Shown piece after piece: positions 26,301 through 33,945 of a stretch of DNA of 64,000 nucleotides; the first letter of the stretch is position 1; each line of letters opens with the position of its first letter. The translations under genes were made by a program, and so were the position numbers. The notes below the pieces were generated by a model. That model saw nothing but the letters and a program-made list of their open reading frames with translations, did no database searches and was not told the origin of the DNA. This DNA comes from Streptomyces cyaneofuscatus. Lineage in GTDB: Bacteria > Actinomycetota > Actinomycetes > Streptomycetales > Streptomycetaceae. Location: positions 62,001 to 126,000 of the forward strand of contig NZ_JOEM01000023.1 of assembly GCF_000718135.1 (NCBI RefSeq), written 5' to 3'.

Positions 26301-29300
26301 TGTCCGCGTCGGCGGGGCGCACGGTGGCGTGCACCCAGAGCGGCTGGTCACCGACCGGTTCGAGGGCGACCTCGGCCAGCGAGAGCGGCAGCCTGATGCC
26401 GGCCCCCGGTGCCGGGTCCTGGAGGAGCTGCGGGGTCAGCAGCGCCTGGAAGCAGGCGTCGAGGAGGACCGGGTGGAGGTGGTGGCCTGCGGCGTCGACC
26501 GCTTCCGGGGGGCGGATCCGGGCGAGGACCTCCCCGGTGCCGATCCACACCTCCTCGATGGCCCGGAAGGCGGGTCCGTAGTGGTAGCCGAGCCCGGCCA
26601 GCGCGGCGTAGCAGTCGGGGCCGTCGAGCCGGCGGACGGTGCGGGCCCGGATCGCGGCGGCGTCGAGCGGCGCGCCGGTCCTGCGGCGCTGCCCGGTGCG
26701 GACGATTCCGCTCGCGTGGACGGTCCGCTCCCCGTCGTCCCCGGTGGCGGGCGAGGCGATCGTGAAGGCCGCGTCCTCCAGGGAGAGCGATACCTCCACG
26801 GTCCGGTCCTCGCCGTCCGGGAGGAAGAGTGCTTTGCGGAGGTCGATGTCGGCGAGGACAGCGGTGGTGGAGCCGGTGAGCCGCAGGGCGGCCTGGGTCG
26901 CCATCTCGATGTAGCCGGCGGCGGGGAACACCACGGTGTCCTGGATGCGGTGGTCGGCCAGGTAGGGCAGGGACTCGGTGTCCAGGCGGGCCTGCCAGGC
27001 CGGTTCGGTGCGGTCGGTGCGGCGGCCGAGGAGCGGGTGGTCGACCTGGCCCAGGCGGACCTGGGCGACGGCCGGGGGCTCGGTCCAGTGCCGGTCGCGC
27101 CGGAAGGGGTGAGGGGGCAGGGTGACCGGCCGCCCGGCGGGCTGGAGGACGTCCCAGTCGATGTCGGCGCCCAGGTTGTGAAGGGAGGCGAGGGAGAGCG
27201 CGAACCGCTCGCTCTCGTCCTCCTGGCGGCGGATCGAGGGGAGCGTCAGCCCGGTCGCCCCGGTGGCCTCCAGGCACTCGCGGATCGCGTGGCCGAGGAC
27301 GGGGTGCGGGCCGATCTCCAGGAACACCTGGTGCCCGTCGCCTGCGAGGCGGTCGACGGCGGCCCGGAACCGTACCCGGTCGCGTACGTTCCGCCACCAG
27401 TAGGCGGCGCCCAACTCGCTTCCCTGGGCCACCCCTTCGGAGCCGGTCAGGTAGAGCGGAAGCTGAGCCGGACGCGGCTTCAAGGGGGCCAGTGCCCTGA
27501 GCAGTTCGTCCTTGATCCGCTCCATGCCGACGCTGTGGTACGGAACTTGTACGGTAAGGAACTTGGCGAACAGCTGCTCAGCCTTCAACTCCTCGGCCAG
27601 CAGCCCCAGGGCCTCCGCCTCCCCGGCCAGCGTGAGAGAGGTGGGGCTGTTGACGGCGGCGATGGAGACCCGGTCCCGGTAGGGCCGCACCCGGCGTTCC
27701 GCCTCGTCCTCCGTCAGGCTCACCGCGAGCATGGTGCCCGTCCCGGCAAGGGTCTGCTGGAGGCGGCTGCGGTGCACCGCGATCCGGGCCGCGTCCTGGA
27801 GGGAGTAGACACCCGCCTCGTAGAAGGCGGCGATCTCCCCGGTGCTGTGCCCGACGACGGCGTCCGGGCGCACGCCGTACGACCTCCACAGGGCCGCGAG
27901 GCCGACCTGGAGGGCGAAGTTGGCGGGCTGCGCGAGCCAGGTCTCGTCCATGCGGGAGACGGATTCGCCGGCGGTCAGCTCCTCGATCAGGGACCAGTCG
28001 GCGAACTCCCGCAGGGCCCGGTCGCATCGGGTGACAGCCTCACGGAACACCGGCTCCTGGTCGAGGAGTTGGCGGCCCATCCCCCACCACTGGGGGCCCA
28101 TGCCGGTGAAGACCCAGACCAGGCGCCGAGCTTCGGCGTCCCGTGCGCGGTCCTGGACGATCCGGGGGTGGCTCTCGCCGCGCAGGTGGGCGGCGAGCGC
28201 CTCGTCGAGGGAGGCGCGGGAGGTGTGGACGACGGAGAGCCGGTGCGGGAGGTGCTGGCGGCGGTGGGCCAGGGTGTGGCCGAGGTCGGACAGGGCCACG
28301 GCCGGGCCGTTCTCGCCGGCCAGCTCGGCGCGGATGCCGGCGGCCAGCTCCGGGAGCGCGTCCGGGTGCCGGGCACTCAGCGGCAGGATGCTCCAGGCCC
28401 GTGTGGCGGGGGCGGCCTCATCGGCGGGCGGTGGGGCCTCCTCCAGGACGACGTGGGCGTTGGTGCCGCCGAACCCGAACGAGTTCACACCCGCCCGGGC
28501 GGGCCCGTCGTGCTCGGGCCAGGGGGTCGGCCGGGTGGGGATCTCGTACGGCAGGGTGGCCTGGTCGATGGCGGGGTTGAGGCGCTCCAGGTTGATGTGG
28601 GGCGGGATGTGCCGGTGCTGGAGGCTGAGGACGGTCTTGATCAGCCCGGCGATCCCGGCGGCGGCCTCGGTGTGCCCGATGTTGGTCTTCACGGAGCCGA
28701 CGTACGCGCGGGCGCCCGGCTTGCGCCCGACGGCCAGGGCGCGGGCCAGGGCTCCCGCCTCGATCGGGTCGCCGACCGGGGTGGAGGTGCCGTGCGCCTC
28801 CATGTACTGGAGCTCGCCGGGGGTGATGCCGGCCTCGGCGCAGACGCGGTGGATGAGGGAGACCTGGGCATCGGGGTTGGGCACGGTGATGCCGTTGGTG
28901 TGGCCGTCCTGGTTGACCCCGCTGCCGAGGATCACCGCGTGGATCCGGTCTCCGTCCCGGACGGCGTCCTCCAGCCGCTTCAGCGCGACAAGGCCGACGC
29001 CCTCGGCCCGTACATAGCCGTCGGCGGCGGCGTCGAACGTACGGGAGCGGCCCTCGGGTGACAGGAAGCCGCCCTTCGTCTCGGCGATCGTGTACTGCGG
29101 GGTCAGGTGCAGCAGGGTGCCGCCGGCGAGCGCGAGATCAGTCTCGCCGCGGCTCAGGGCCTGGCAGGCGAGGTGGACGGCGACCAGGGAGGAGCTGCAC
29201 GCGGTGTCGATGGAGAGGCTGGGGCCGCGGAAGTCGAAGCAGTACGAGATCCGGTTCGACACCATCGTCATCATGGTCCCGGTCGCGGTGTGCGCGGCCA

Positions 29301-29757
29301 GCGAGGTGAAGCCCAGGTCGGCGAACTGGAGGATCTTGTAGTCGAGAGTGAACGCGCCGACGTAGACGGCGACGTTCTCCCCGGCCAGGTCGGCGGGGCG
29401 CTGGCCGCCGTCCTCCAGCGTCTCCCAGGCAACCTCCAGCAGTTTTCGCTGCTGGGGGTCCATGTGGTCGGCCTCGCGGGGGCTGATGCCGAAGAACGCG
29501 GGGTCGAACTCGTCGAATCCGTCGATGTATCCGCCGCGGCCGCCGACGAGGCGCCCGGGTTTGTCGCGGAACCGGCTGCCGAGGGTGGTGACGTCGTACC
29601 GGTCGGGCGGTGTGGGCGTGATGCAGTCCTTGCCCGCCATCAGGTTCCGCCAGAAGGTCCGGTGGTCCGAGGCGCCGCCGGGGAGGCGGCACCCCATGCC
29701 GATGATCGCCACCTTCTGACGTAACGCGTGGGTGTGCGCGTCGTTCGCGTCGGCCAT
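20377..29757 (-). CDS. ftdB: Iterative hybrid PKS-NRPS for polycyclic tetramate macrolactam
   Basis: A 3126-residue megasynthase. Domains in order: KS about 15-440 (DTACSSS, Cys187; EAHGTSTPVGDP; NIGHTEAAAG), AT 545-860 (GHSTGEIAA, Ser638; VPYHS), DH 905-1185 (DHRIQDTVVFP, where the usual HxxxGxxxxP Gly is Asp940; LLDACFQ), KR 1440-1690 (TGAFGALG; Ser1594, Tyr1607, Asn1611), ACP (LGLDSL, Ser1768), C 1830-2270 (HHIVSDA), A 2290-2805, PCP (Ser2851) and TE 2905-3126 (GYSLGG, Ser2971). The A-domain ten-residue code reads DVGELVSIDK, close to the ornithine code DVGEIGSIDK. One PKS module with an ornithine NRPS module is the signature of this family: the PKS makes two polyene chains iteratively, both joined to ornithine. 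No ER or methyltransferase domain is seen. Confidence 0.95.
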   Translation of the reverse strand: MADANDAHTHALRQKVAIIGMGCRLPGGASDHRTFWRNLMAGKDCITPTPPDRYDVTTLGSRFRDKPGRLVGGRGGYIDGFDEFDPAFFGISPREADHMDPQQRKLLEVAWETLEDGGQRPADLAGENVAVYVGAFTLDYKILQFADLGFTSLAAHTATGTMMTMVSNRISYCFDFRGPSLSIDTACSSSLVAVHLACQALSRGETDLALAGGTLLHLTPQYTIAETKGGFLSPEGRSRTFDAAADGYVRAEGVGLVALKRLEDAVRDGDRIHAVILGSGVNQDGHTNGITVPNPDAQVSLIHRVCAEAGITPGELQYMEAHGTSTPVGDPIEAGALARALAVGRKPGARAYVGSVKTNIGHTEAAAGIAGLIKTVLSLQHRHIPPHINLERLNPAIDQATLPYEIPTRPTPWPEHDGPARAGVNSFGFGGTNAHVVLEEAPPPADEAAPATRAWSILPLSARHPDALPELAAGIRAELAGENGPAVALSDLGHTLAHRRQHLPHRLSVVHTSRASLDEALAAHLRGESHPRIVQDRARDAEARRLVWVFTGMGPQWWGMGRQLLDQEPVFREAVTRCDRALREFADWSLIEELTAGESVSRMDETWLAQPANFALQVGLAALWRSYGVRPDAVVGHSTGEIAAFYEAGVYSLQDAARIAVHRSRLQQTLAGTGTMLAVSLTEDEAERRVRPYRDRVSIAAVNSPTSLTLAGEAEALGLLAEELKAEQLFAKFLTVQVPYHSVGMERIKDELLRALAPLKPRPAQLPLYLTGSEGVAQGSELGAAYWWRNVRDRVRFRAAVDRLAGDGHQVFLEIGPHPVLGHAIRECLEATGATGLTLPSIRRQEDESERFALSLASLHNLGADIDWDVLQPAGRPVTLPPHPFRRDRHWTEPPAVAQVRLGQVDHPLLGRRTDRTEPAWQARLDTESLPYLADHRIQDTVVFPAAGYIEMATQAALRLTGSTTAVLADIDLRKALFLPDGEDRTVEVSLSLEDAAFTIASPATGDDGERTVHASGIVRTGQRRRTGAPLDAAAIRARTVRRLDGPDCYAALAGLGYHYGPAFRAIEEVWIGTGEVLARIRPPEAVDAAGHHLHPVLLDACFQALLTPQLLQDPAPGAGIRLPLSLAEVALEPVGDQPLWVHATVRPADADTTLGDIAVYADDGAPLGRIEGFRAADVEKAATAVARTTIDSWLAETVWTERPDLAEADPLAPAVIAARDHGWLVLADTQGIADAFATLAAARGERCHLVRRGEAYAGAGPDGSFTVDPGSAADLERLFAELDRDGEPFRGAVLHLWNLDRPSLAACDRQAVRDHAGPGSYSLIALARTLLARGSGGRLHIVTRGAQPVLPDEPVEPLGAPAWGVGRVLRHQELTDHPGKLIDLDPERRPGPEGAIAEAEALLREALADDEEEIALRDGVRRTSRLRPAEGLTRPLPLRLRADGSYLVTGAFGALGRLLCRTLVRRGARRLILVGRTPVPAREKWASTDPATAEGRAVGLLRELEALGAQAVLAPLDITDESALTGWLDAHRRTGSPPVRGVFHLAGQVRDTLVTDLDRPAFDAVHDPKTVGAYLLHRHLRDEPLDHFVLFASIASLLTTAGQTNYAAGNAFLDALAHHRRAQGLPALSLDWGPWATGMIEELGLVDHYLHSRGMSSLAPDAGMAVLERVIGQDHAQLVVATVVDWPTFLAWYPSPPPLVTALAAAAAPPPAATQGNGFLDTFRTADEQTRRSLVADRFAALSAAVLRTATDRIDPAEGLGHLGLDSLLAMELRARIHAELGVALPVVALLSGTPAGELAAQLHDGLAELASADGPDTTGRTVELHDDPARFPLTQNQKALWFLKHLNPDGYAYNIGGAVEVNVALEPDLMFEAVRRLIARHPALRTNFLLEDGQAVQRVSEDAEPDLALFDVQGEDWETIHATIVAEYRKPYDLAHDPLVRFRLFKRGHDRWVIMKAVHHIVSDAISTFTFIEELFQVYEALRQGREPQLPPVEARYLDFLNQQNTFLAGREAAGMLDYWRSHLPTEVPLLDLPVDKPRPAVQTHNGASEFFVLDTELSARVHALARAHNVTPFMVLLSAYYLLLHRYSGQDHIVVGSPVTGRTRQDFASVYGYFVNPLPLHADLTGDPSVADLLEQVRRTVLGGLDNQEYPFVLLVDQLGLQHDPSRSAVFQAMFILLTHKVATEQYGYRLEYIELPEEEGQFDITLSAYEDEAEHRFHCVFKYNTDLFLPQTMRRMAAHYTRLLDHMTRAPGEHPASRLEMLDEAEREQLVGEWSRPALPTAAADAPFTPVHELVGEVAAARPGSVAVTMPLPGGGARRLTYGELERRAADTAARLRTLGVTAGSVVVVCLDKSPELIVTLLAVLKAGGAYLPLRPGQPADRIAHLVRATGAGLVIVSGEPAREGTAALPVITLTLDALHATEPHPDGPRHDTAPDSTAYVITTSGSTGRPKAVRVSHRNLASAYGAWRQAYRLETDVRVHLQMAEPSFDVFTGDLVRALCSGGNLVLADRDLLFDTPRLYRTMRQERVDCAEFVPAVVRGLMDHCVRERLRLDFLRLLVVGSDAWKVAEYQRLSELCGPATRLVNSYGLTEATIDSAFFEGPVDDLEPGLMVPIGRPLPNSTLHVLDAHGEPVPPGVPGELWIGGDGVALGYAGDPGQTADRFVTRRLGKGPGARPERLYRTGDIARWDAHGRVHLLGRTDSQVKLRGHRIEIGEIEAHLAQWPPLARAVVTVTTDTGGEAALCAYCVPATPGTALDRRALRRHLAGSLPSYMIPSYVVELPALPLTANGKIDTAALPAPRAETGERPHEEPVTLYERGVARHWKALLGLEEVGLEDDFFEMGGSSIKLIELLHHLRTEFGVSVPVSRLYQVTTLHGMAATVQEVLHSTSTEELPYLTFNSGQAPHLFCFPPAGGHGLVYRGMAAQLPEYAVIGFNYLPGDDKVARYADLIEAARPEGACLLLGYSLGGNLAFETAKELERRGRRVGHVVILDSRRIMERYEPGDEGIRVFEAELADHLRKHTGSDAVAQETLAHAAEYLSFCGRTPNTGTVSAPVSVITDEEKTALYAAGEHGTWHGSSTATTVVLRGSGVHADMLDPKHLARNAALVRTVLTGDTAHGG

Positions 29758-29817
29758 GTCGAACTCCTCAAGTCGTCGTGGTGCGGCGGGAGATGGCTGG
29801 GTCGAGGTGCGGTTCGG

Positions 29818-30780
29818 TCAGTCCGTGCCCGGAGCGGGTCCCGGCCGTCGCCGCCAGGGGTGGAGGAAGCCTGCGAGGATCTCTCCGGTGCCGGGGAAGG
29901 AGGACGGGTCGTGGAGGCCGACGGCCGCGGGTTCGCGGCCGGGGCGCCAGGTGAAGCTGCCGAAGAGGTGGTCCCAGCACGAGAGGTCGGAGCCGTAGTG
30001 GCCGGCTTCGGACAGGTCGGTGCTGTGGTGCAGGCGGTGCTGCTCGGGGCTGGCCAGCAGATGGTTGAACCGGCCGATGCGGACGTCGATGTTGGCGTGG
30101 ACGAAATAGCCCTGGGCGACGACGAAGAGCCCCGTCACCAGCACGGCCCAGCGGGAGAATCCGGCCAGGGCCAGGGTCAGCTGGACGAGGCTCTGGGCGA
30201 GCACGATGTCCAGCACGTGGTTGACGCCGTTGTTGGCGACGTTGACCTTCTGCGGCACGTGGTGCACCCCGTGCAGGCGCCACAGGAGGGCGCTGGTGTG
30301 GCCCAGCCGGTGCACCAGGTAGCTGACGAGCGATCCGGCGAGCAGTGCGCCCGGGATCTCGGCCCAGAGGTGGTGGCCCCGCTCGTGGGCCGAGATCCAC
30401 CCCACGGCTGCCGTGACGAGTAGTTGCGCCAGTCCGCTTCCGGCCATGGTGAGCAGAAAATAGATGCCGTACCAGCGCCACTCCTCCTTTCCGGGATGCC
30501 AGGTCCGGTCATAGGGAATCAGCTGTTCGAGAATGGCCAGATACGTGAGGGTCCCGACGAGGAAAAGAGGGCTCACGATGGCCGGATCCCAGCGTATAAC
30601 CAATGCGGACGCGCCAACCAGGACGACGGCCAGCAAGAGGAACGGATAGGCGGTCGCACGGAGGACGGAAGCCGGGGAGATGCCGACCGCACTTTTCCCG
30701 TCGCCCGAATATCCAACCGAATCGATTTCGCCATCGAAGGAATCGGTCTCGCCATCGGCGGACCGTTCGCACTCGTCCAT
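29818..30780 (-). CDS. ftdA: Fatty-acid-hydroxylase/sterol-desaturase-type oxygenase of the tetramate cluster
   Basis: A 320-residue membrane di-iron hydroxylase. Histidine clusters are HRLGH, LHGVHH and HRLHH, with further His residues in GVNHVLD and FVHANID, embedded among about five membrane helices. The homologous FtdA/SD enzymes hydroxylate the ornithine-derived part of the macrolactam. It is the first gene of the operon, 60 bp before the PKS-NRPS. ATG 30780 is preferred because GGAGG lies just upstream; an earlier in-frame start would add an unlikely 15 residues. The N-terminal 40 residues are acidic and Ser/Gly-rich. Confidence 0.9.
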   Translation of the reverse strand: MDECERSADGETDSFDGEIDSVGYSGDGKSAVGISPASVLRATAYPFLLLAVVLVGASALVIRWDPAIVSPLFLVGTLTYLAILEQLIPYDRTWHPGKEEWRWYGIYFLLTMAGSGLAQLLVTAAVGWISAHERGHHLWAEIPGALLAGSLVSYLVHRLGHTSALLWRLHGVHHVPQKVNVANNGVNHVLDIVLAQSLVQLTLALAGFSRWAVLVTGLFVVAQGYFVHANIDVRIGRFNHLLASPEQHRLHHSTDLSEAGHYGSDLSCWDHLFGSFTWRPGREPAAVGLHDPSSFPGTGEILAGFLHPWRRRPGPAPGTD

Positions 30781-31359
30781 CCGTGACCCTCCACAGGAGA
30801 TGTGATCTAGGAGAGAACATCGCATCGGCGCAGTTCAAGGGCGCCCGAGGGGTTGATGGGCACCCCGGGGCGTGAGCAGCGGCTCATGTACCGATCGATT
30901 CCGGACACCCGGCTCCGCCGCAACGGACCGTGGCGTGAACCGATGCCCCCCAGCTCCATCGGCCCAGATCATTCATTTCCGATTCCCACGGCTTTAACCA
31001 CCGCCTCGTCACCGAATTGCCGAGGAAAATGCGCGGGGCCGGGGAATGCGAGAAATCTTTCACGGCGCCTAGGCGAGTAAATTTGTATGAGGAATTCCCT
31101 CGTAGGATGATCCCTGTGTCGTGTGACGGGCGCGTGAACGCGCGCCGCGACGTGCGTGCGTACGCGGCGGCGCACTCCCGGCCGTGGGCGGTGCGCCCGC
31201 GCACCGGTCGGCGCGAGGCGTCGTCCTTTCACGGGTGGGGGCTCCCTGCGATGATCGGCGCCGAACCGCGCACCCGCCCCGGGGCGGGTGCGCGGCGACC
31301 GACCGTCGGCGCACCACGACCGTGATCCGGTCCGGGCGCCCCCGAGCGAGGGAGCCTCC
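30781..31359. promoter_or_regulatory. Divergent intergenic region carrying the tetramate operon promoter
   Basis: This 579-bp gap separates ftdA from the divergent PLP-enzyme gene. Between about 30960 and 31110 it is clearly AT-richer than its surroundings, as expected for promoter DNA. TTGAAC on the minus strand (near 30832-30837) is a candidate -35, but I cannot pair it with a convincing -10. A 5-bp inverted repeat, TGAGC/GCTCA, lies near 30872-30885. No regulator gene lies beside the cluster, so control probably comes from elsewhere. Confidence 0.5.
31266..31295. repeat. 30-bp perfect palindrome upstream of the PLP enzyme gene
   Basis: The left arm CCGCGCACCCGCCCC (31266-31280) is followed without a gap by its exact reverse complement. 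A smaller palindrome, CCGACCGTCGG, follows at 31300. In RNA this would be a very stable hairpin 65 bases before the start codon, so it may be an attenuator or terminator. No U-tract follows. Confidence 0.7.
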
Positions 31360-32565
31360 TTGAGTTACGACGTCAGCACATTGCGCGCGCAGTTCCCCGC
31401 CCTCCGGGCCGGCACGGCGCACTTCGACGGGCCCGGCGGTACGCAGACCCCGGCGCCCGTCATCGCGGCCTTCACCGAGGCGCTGAGCCGGCCGCTGTCG
31501 ATCCGCGGCACCACCCTGCCCGGGGAGATACACGCCGAGACGATCGTCGGCGACTTCAGACAGGCGTTGGCGGATCTGCTGGGCGCGGACCCGGGCGGGA
31601 TCGTCCACGGACGCAGCTCGACCCAGCTCACGTACGACATCTCCCGCATCCTGTCGAGGAGTTGGGCTCCGGGGGACGAGGTGGTCGTCAGTCGGCTGGA
31701 CCACGACTCCAACATCCGCCCCTGGGTGCAGGCGGCCGAGCGGGCCGGTGCGGTGGTGCGGTGGGCGGAGTTCGACCCGGCCACCGGGGAACTGCCCACG
31801 GAGGCCGTCGGGGCACTGCTGACCGAGCGGACCCGGCTGGTCGCGGTGACCGGGGCCTCCAACCTGATCGGCACCCGGCCCGATGTCACCGCGATCGGGG
31901 AGCTGGTCCACCGGGCCGGTGCCCTGTTCCACGTCGACGGGGTGCACCTGACGGCGCACGACTTCATGGATGTGGAGCGGATCGGCGCCGACTTCTTCGT
32001 CTGCTCGCCGTACAAGTTCTTCGGCCCCCACCACGGCGTGCTCGCCGCCCGCCCGGAGCTGCTGGAAACCCTGCGGCCCGACAAGCTGGTGCCGTCCAGC
32101 GACGCCGTGCCCGAGCGCTTCGAGCTCGGCACTCTCCCGTACGAGTCGCTGGCGGCCACCCGCGCCGCCGTCGACTTCATCGCGGACCTGGGCGCCGACG
32201 GTACGGCGGGCGGGCGGCGGGACCGGCTGCGGTCCGCCTACGCGGCGATCGAGGCCCACGAGAGCGCCCTGCTGGAGGTGGCAGAGAAGGCGCTGGGCGA
32301 GCTGGGCGGGGTGACGGTGCACTCCCGGGCGGCCGAGCGGACACCCACGCTGCTGCTCACCTTCGAGGGCCGGGACGCCTCGGACGCGTACCGCTTCCTC
32401 GCCCGCTCCGGCGTCCACGCCCCGGCGGGTTCCTTCTACGCCCTGGAGGCCTCCCGCCACCTGGGCCTCGGCGACGACGGCGGCCTGCGCGTGGGGCTGT
32501 CCCCGTACAACGACACGGACGACGTGGAGCGGTTGCTGGCGGGGCTGGCGGAGTTCCTGAGCTGA
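31360..32565 (+). CDS. Cysteine-desulfurase-like PLP enzyme (class V aminotransferase fold)
   Basis: A 401-residue protein of the NifS-like VC1184 group, annotated in other genomes as cysteine desulfurase-like. The pyridoxal-phosphate Lys lies in DFFVCSPYKFFGPHHG; the preceding GALFHVDGVHLTAHDFMD supplies the Asp and His cofactor contacts. No cysteine-bearing catalytic loop typical of true IscS/SufS is obvious, so the substrate is uncertain. The best start is TTG 31360, where the family N-terminus (SYDVSTLRAQFPAL) begins, with GAGGGAG eight bases upstream; no ATG or GTG fits. It is transcribed away from the tetramate operon, with a strong hairpin in its 5' region. Confidence 0.82.
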   Translation: MSYDVSTLRAQFPALRAGTAHFDGPGGTQTPAPVIAAFTEALSRPLSIRGTTLPGEIHAETIVGDFRQALADLLGADPGGIVHGRSSTQLTYDISRILSRSWAPGDEVVVSRLDHDSNIRPWVQAAERAGAVVRWAEFDPATGELPTEAVGALLTERTRLVAVTGASNLIGTRPDVTAIGELVHRAGALFHVDGVHLTAHDFMDVERIGADFFVCSPYKFFGPHHGVLAARPELLETLRPDKLVPSSDAVPERFELGTLPYESLAATRAAVDFIADLGADGTAGGRRDRLRSAYAAIEAHESALLEVAEKALGELGGVTVHSRAAERTPTLLLTFEGRDASDAYRFLARSGVHAPAGSFYALEASRHLGLGDDGGLRVGLSPYNDTDDVERLLAGLAEFLS

Positions 32566-32610
32566 GGGGCGGGGTTCGGGGTCCGCTCGGTGAGGTGGGG
32601 GCGGCGGGGA

Positions 32611-32688
32611 GGGCTGAGGACTTCGTGCTCGTCCTCACAGCGGAAGGCCTCCCCCACGAGCCCGGCATGATCCAGACGAGAGGCCCTA
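32611..32688 (-). other. Structured intergenic element, possibly a conserved RNA or terminator
   Basis: Two stems can be drawn on either strand: TGAGGAC (32615-32621) with GTCCTCA (32631-32637), and GAGGCC-type pairing between about 32645-32651 and 32680-32685. The element overlaps the stop of the saccharopine-dehydrogenase-like gene. On the minus strand a short frame across it reads GSWGRPSAVRTSTKSS, which I think recurs next to many unrelated Streptomyces genes; that impression is from memory and needs a search. Confidence 0.3.
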
Positions 32689-33807
32689 GGTGAACAGTTC
32701 CACGCTGATGTGTGGGGACAGCGCCCGGAGGAAGTCGGGCGCGTCGAACATCCTGCCCGCCGAGGCGACGCCGACCGCGCGGGTGCGTCCCGTCAGGACG
32801 CGCTCGGCCGCTTCCACCACCAGAGGTGCGGTGACGGCGTAGATGTCCTGCCCCCGGGCGACGGCCCGCCGTTCGGCTCCGCCCGAGCGGACCACCACGT
32901 CGACGAGGAAGGTCTGGTCGGAGCGCCCCCGCTCGTCGACCGCCGCCGGTGCCGGTGTGTCCGGGGAGGAGAGGTCGCGGGCCGCCTCGGCCGTCATGTA
33001 GGTGCGGACCTCGGGGACGGCCAGGTGGCTCGGTACGGTCACGACGTCGGCCATCGTGAACTCCCCGATCACCGTGCGCGGGCCCAGCGGTTCGGGGAAG
33101 GGCCACTCCAGGGTGGGCGGTGCGTCGTCACGGTGCTCCAACCGCCCTTCGGTGTAGCGGATGCGCCGGCCGGCGCCCCGCCGCTCCCGGGAGACCGCGC
33201 CCGCCGTACGGGTCCCGGCGGTGGGGTGCCAGCTGCTCAGCCCGTACGCGATGTGCACCTCGTCGGCGGCTGTCCAGTCGCCCATCGCCGCGGTGGCCAG
33301 CAGATCCCCGAAGCCGCCGAAGAAGGCCATCGCCGGGACGATCAACGCCTGCGATGCATGGGCCCGTTCGGCGTAGTGCGCGAAGGTGTCGAGGTTGGCC
33401 TCGATCTCGGCCGCCACGTCCAGATAGGGGGTACCCGCTCGCAGGGCCGCCTCGATCACCGGGGCCGCCGTGGTGGCGAAGGGGCCGGCGCAGTTGATGA
33501 CGGCCGCCGCGCCGATGAGGGCCCGGTCGACCGAGGCGGGGTCGTCGGCCGACGCCGTACGGATGTCCGGCGCGGTTCCGTACGCTCCGGCTGCGCGGCC
33601 GTCGGTTCCGTACGCCCCGGCCGCACGGTCCTCGGTTCCGTACGCCCCGGTCCCGTGTGCCTCCGTGCCGTACGCCAGTGCCTTCAGCTTCTCGGGGTCG
33701 CGGCCGACGAGAACGGGGCGGAATCCGCGCGCCCTCAGCTCCGCCACCACGAACCGCCCGGTGTGTCCGTAGGCGCCGAAGACCGCCACCGTCCGGTCCG
33801 ATCCCAT
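32686..33807 (-). CDS. Saccharopine-dehydrogenase-like NAD(P)-binding protein
   Basis: A 373-residue protein with an N-terminal Rossmann domain (VAVFGAYGHTGRFVVAELRA, the GxxGxxG of the saccharopine dehydrogenase NADP-binding family) and AAAVINCAGPFATTAAPVIE. Members include trans-acting enoyl reductases, and true lysine-pathway activity is unlikely here. An insertion at about residues 45-78 is made of ten-residue repeats (AYGTEDRAAG, AYGTDGRAAG) coded by a 30-bp tandem repeat; it sits in a surface loop after the first strands and is probably tolerated. ATG 33807 is the natural start. The gene is divergent from the GlxA-type AraC regulator with about 140 bp between them, so the regulator may control it. 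Confidence 0.82.
   Translation of the reverse strand: MGSDRTVAVFGAYGHTGRFVVAELRARGFRPVLVGRDPEKLKALAYGTEAHGTGAYGTEDRAAGAYGTDGRAAGAYGTAPDIRTASADDPASVDRALIGAAAVINCAGPFATTAAPVIEAALRAGTPYLDVAAEIEANLDTFAHYAERAHASQALIVPAMAFFGGFGDLLATAAMGDWTAADEVHIAYGLSSWHPTAGTRTAGAVSRERRGAGRRIRYTEGRLEHRDDAPPTLEWPFPEPLGPRTVIGEFTMADVVTVPSHLAVPEVRTYMTAEAARDLSSPDTPAPAAVDERGRSDQTFLVDVVVRSGGAERRAVARGQDIYAVTAPLVVEAAERVLTGRTRAVGVASAGRMFDAPDFLRALSPHISVELFT
33573..33675. repeat. 30-bp in-frame tandem repeat inside the saccharopine-dehydrogenase-like gene
   Basis: Units start at 33573, 33603 and 33633, with a partial copy from 33663. Each begins CGGTTCCGTACGC. The 30-bp period keeps the reading frame and gives ten-residue peptide repeats. 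Confidence 0.92.
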
Positions 33808-33932
33808 GAGTTGTCCCCTTGCCCTCGTTCGTGGATGATCCGCAGCCGCGGCTCTGCCGCCCCGACTTCCCGTCACCGACATCCTGGCCGGAGGCGGTCG
33901 TCCACCGCGACGGTCCGGAACGCCCTGGCCCG

Positions 33933-33938
33933 TACACT
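33933..33938 (+). promoter_or_regulatory. Putative -10 box of leaderless araC-type regulator promoter
   Basis: TACACT is separated by seven bases from ATG 33946, which has no Shine-Dalgarno sequence. Transcription would begin at the start codon. Confidence 0.5.
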
Positions 33939-33945
33939 TTCGGAC

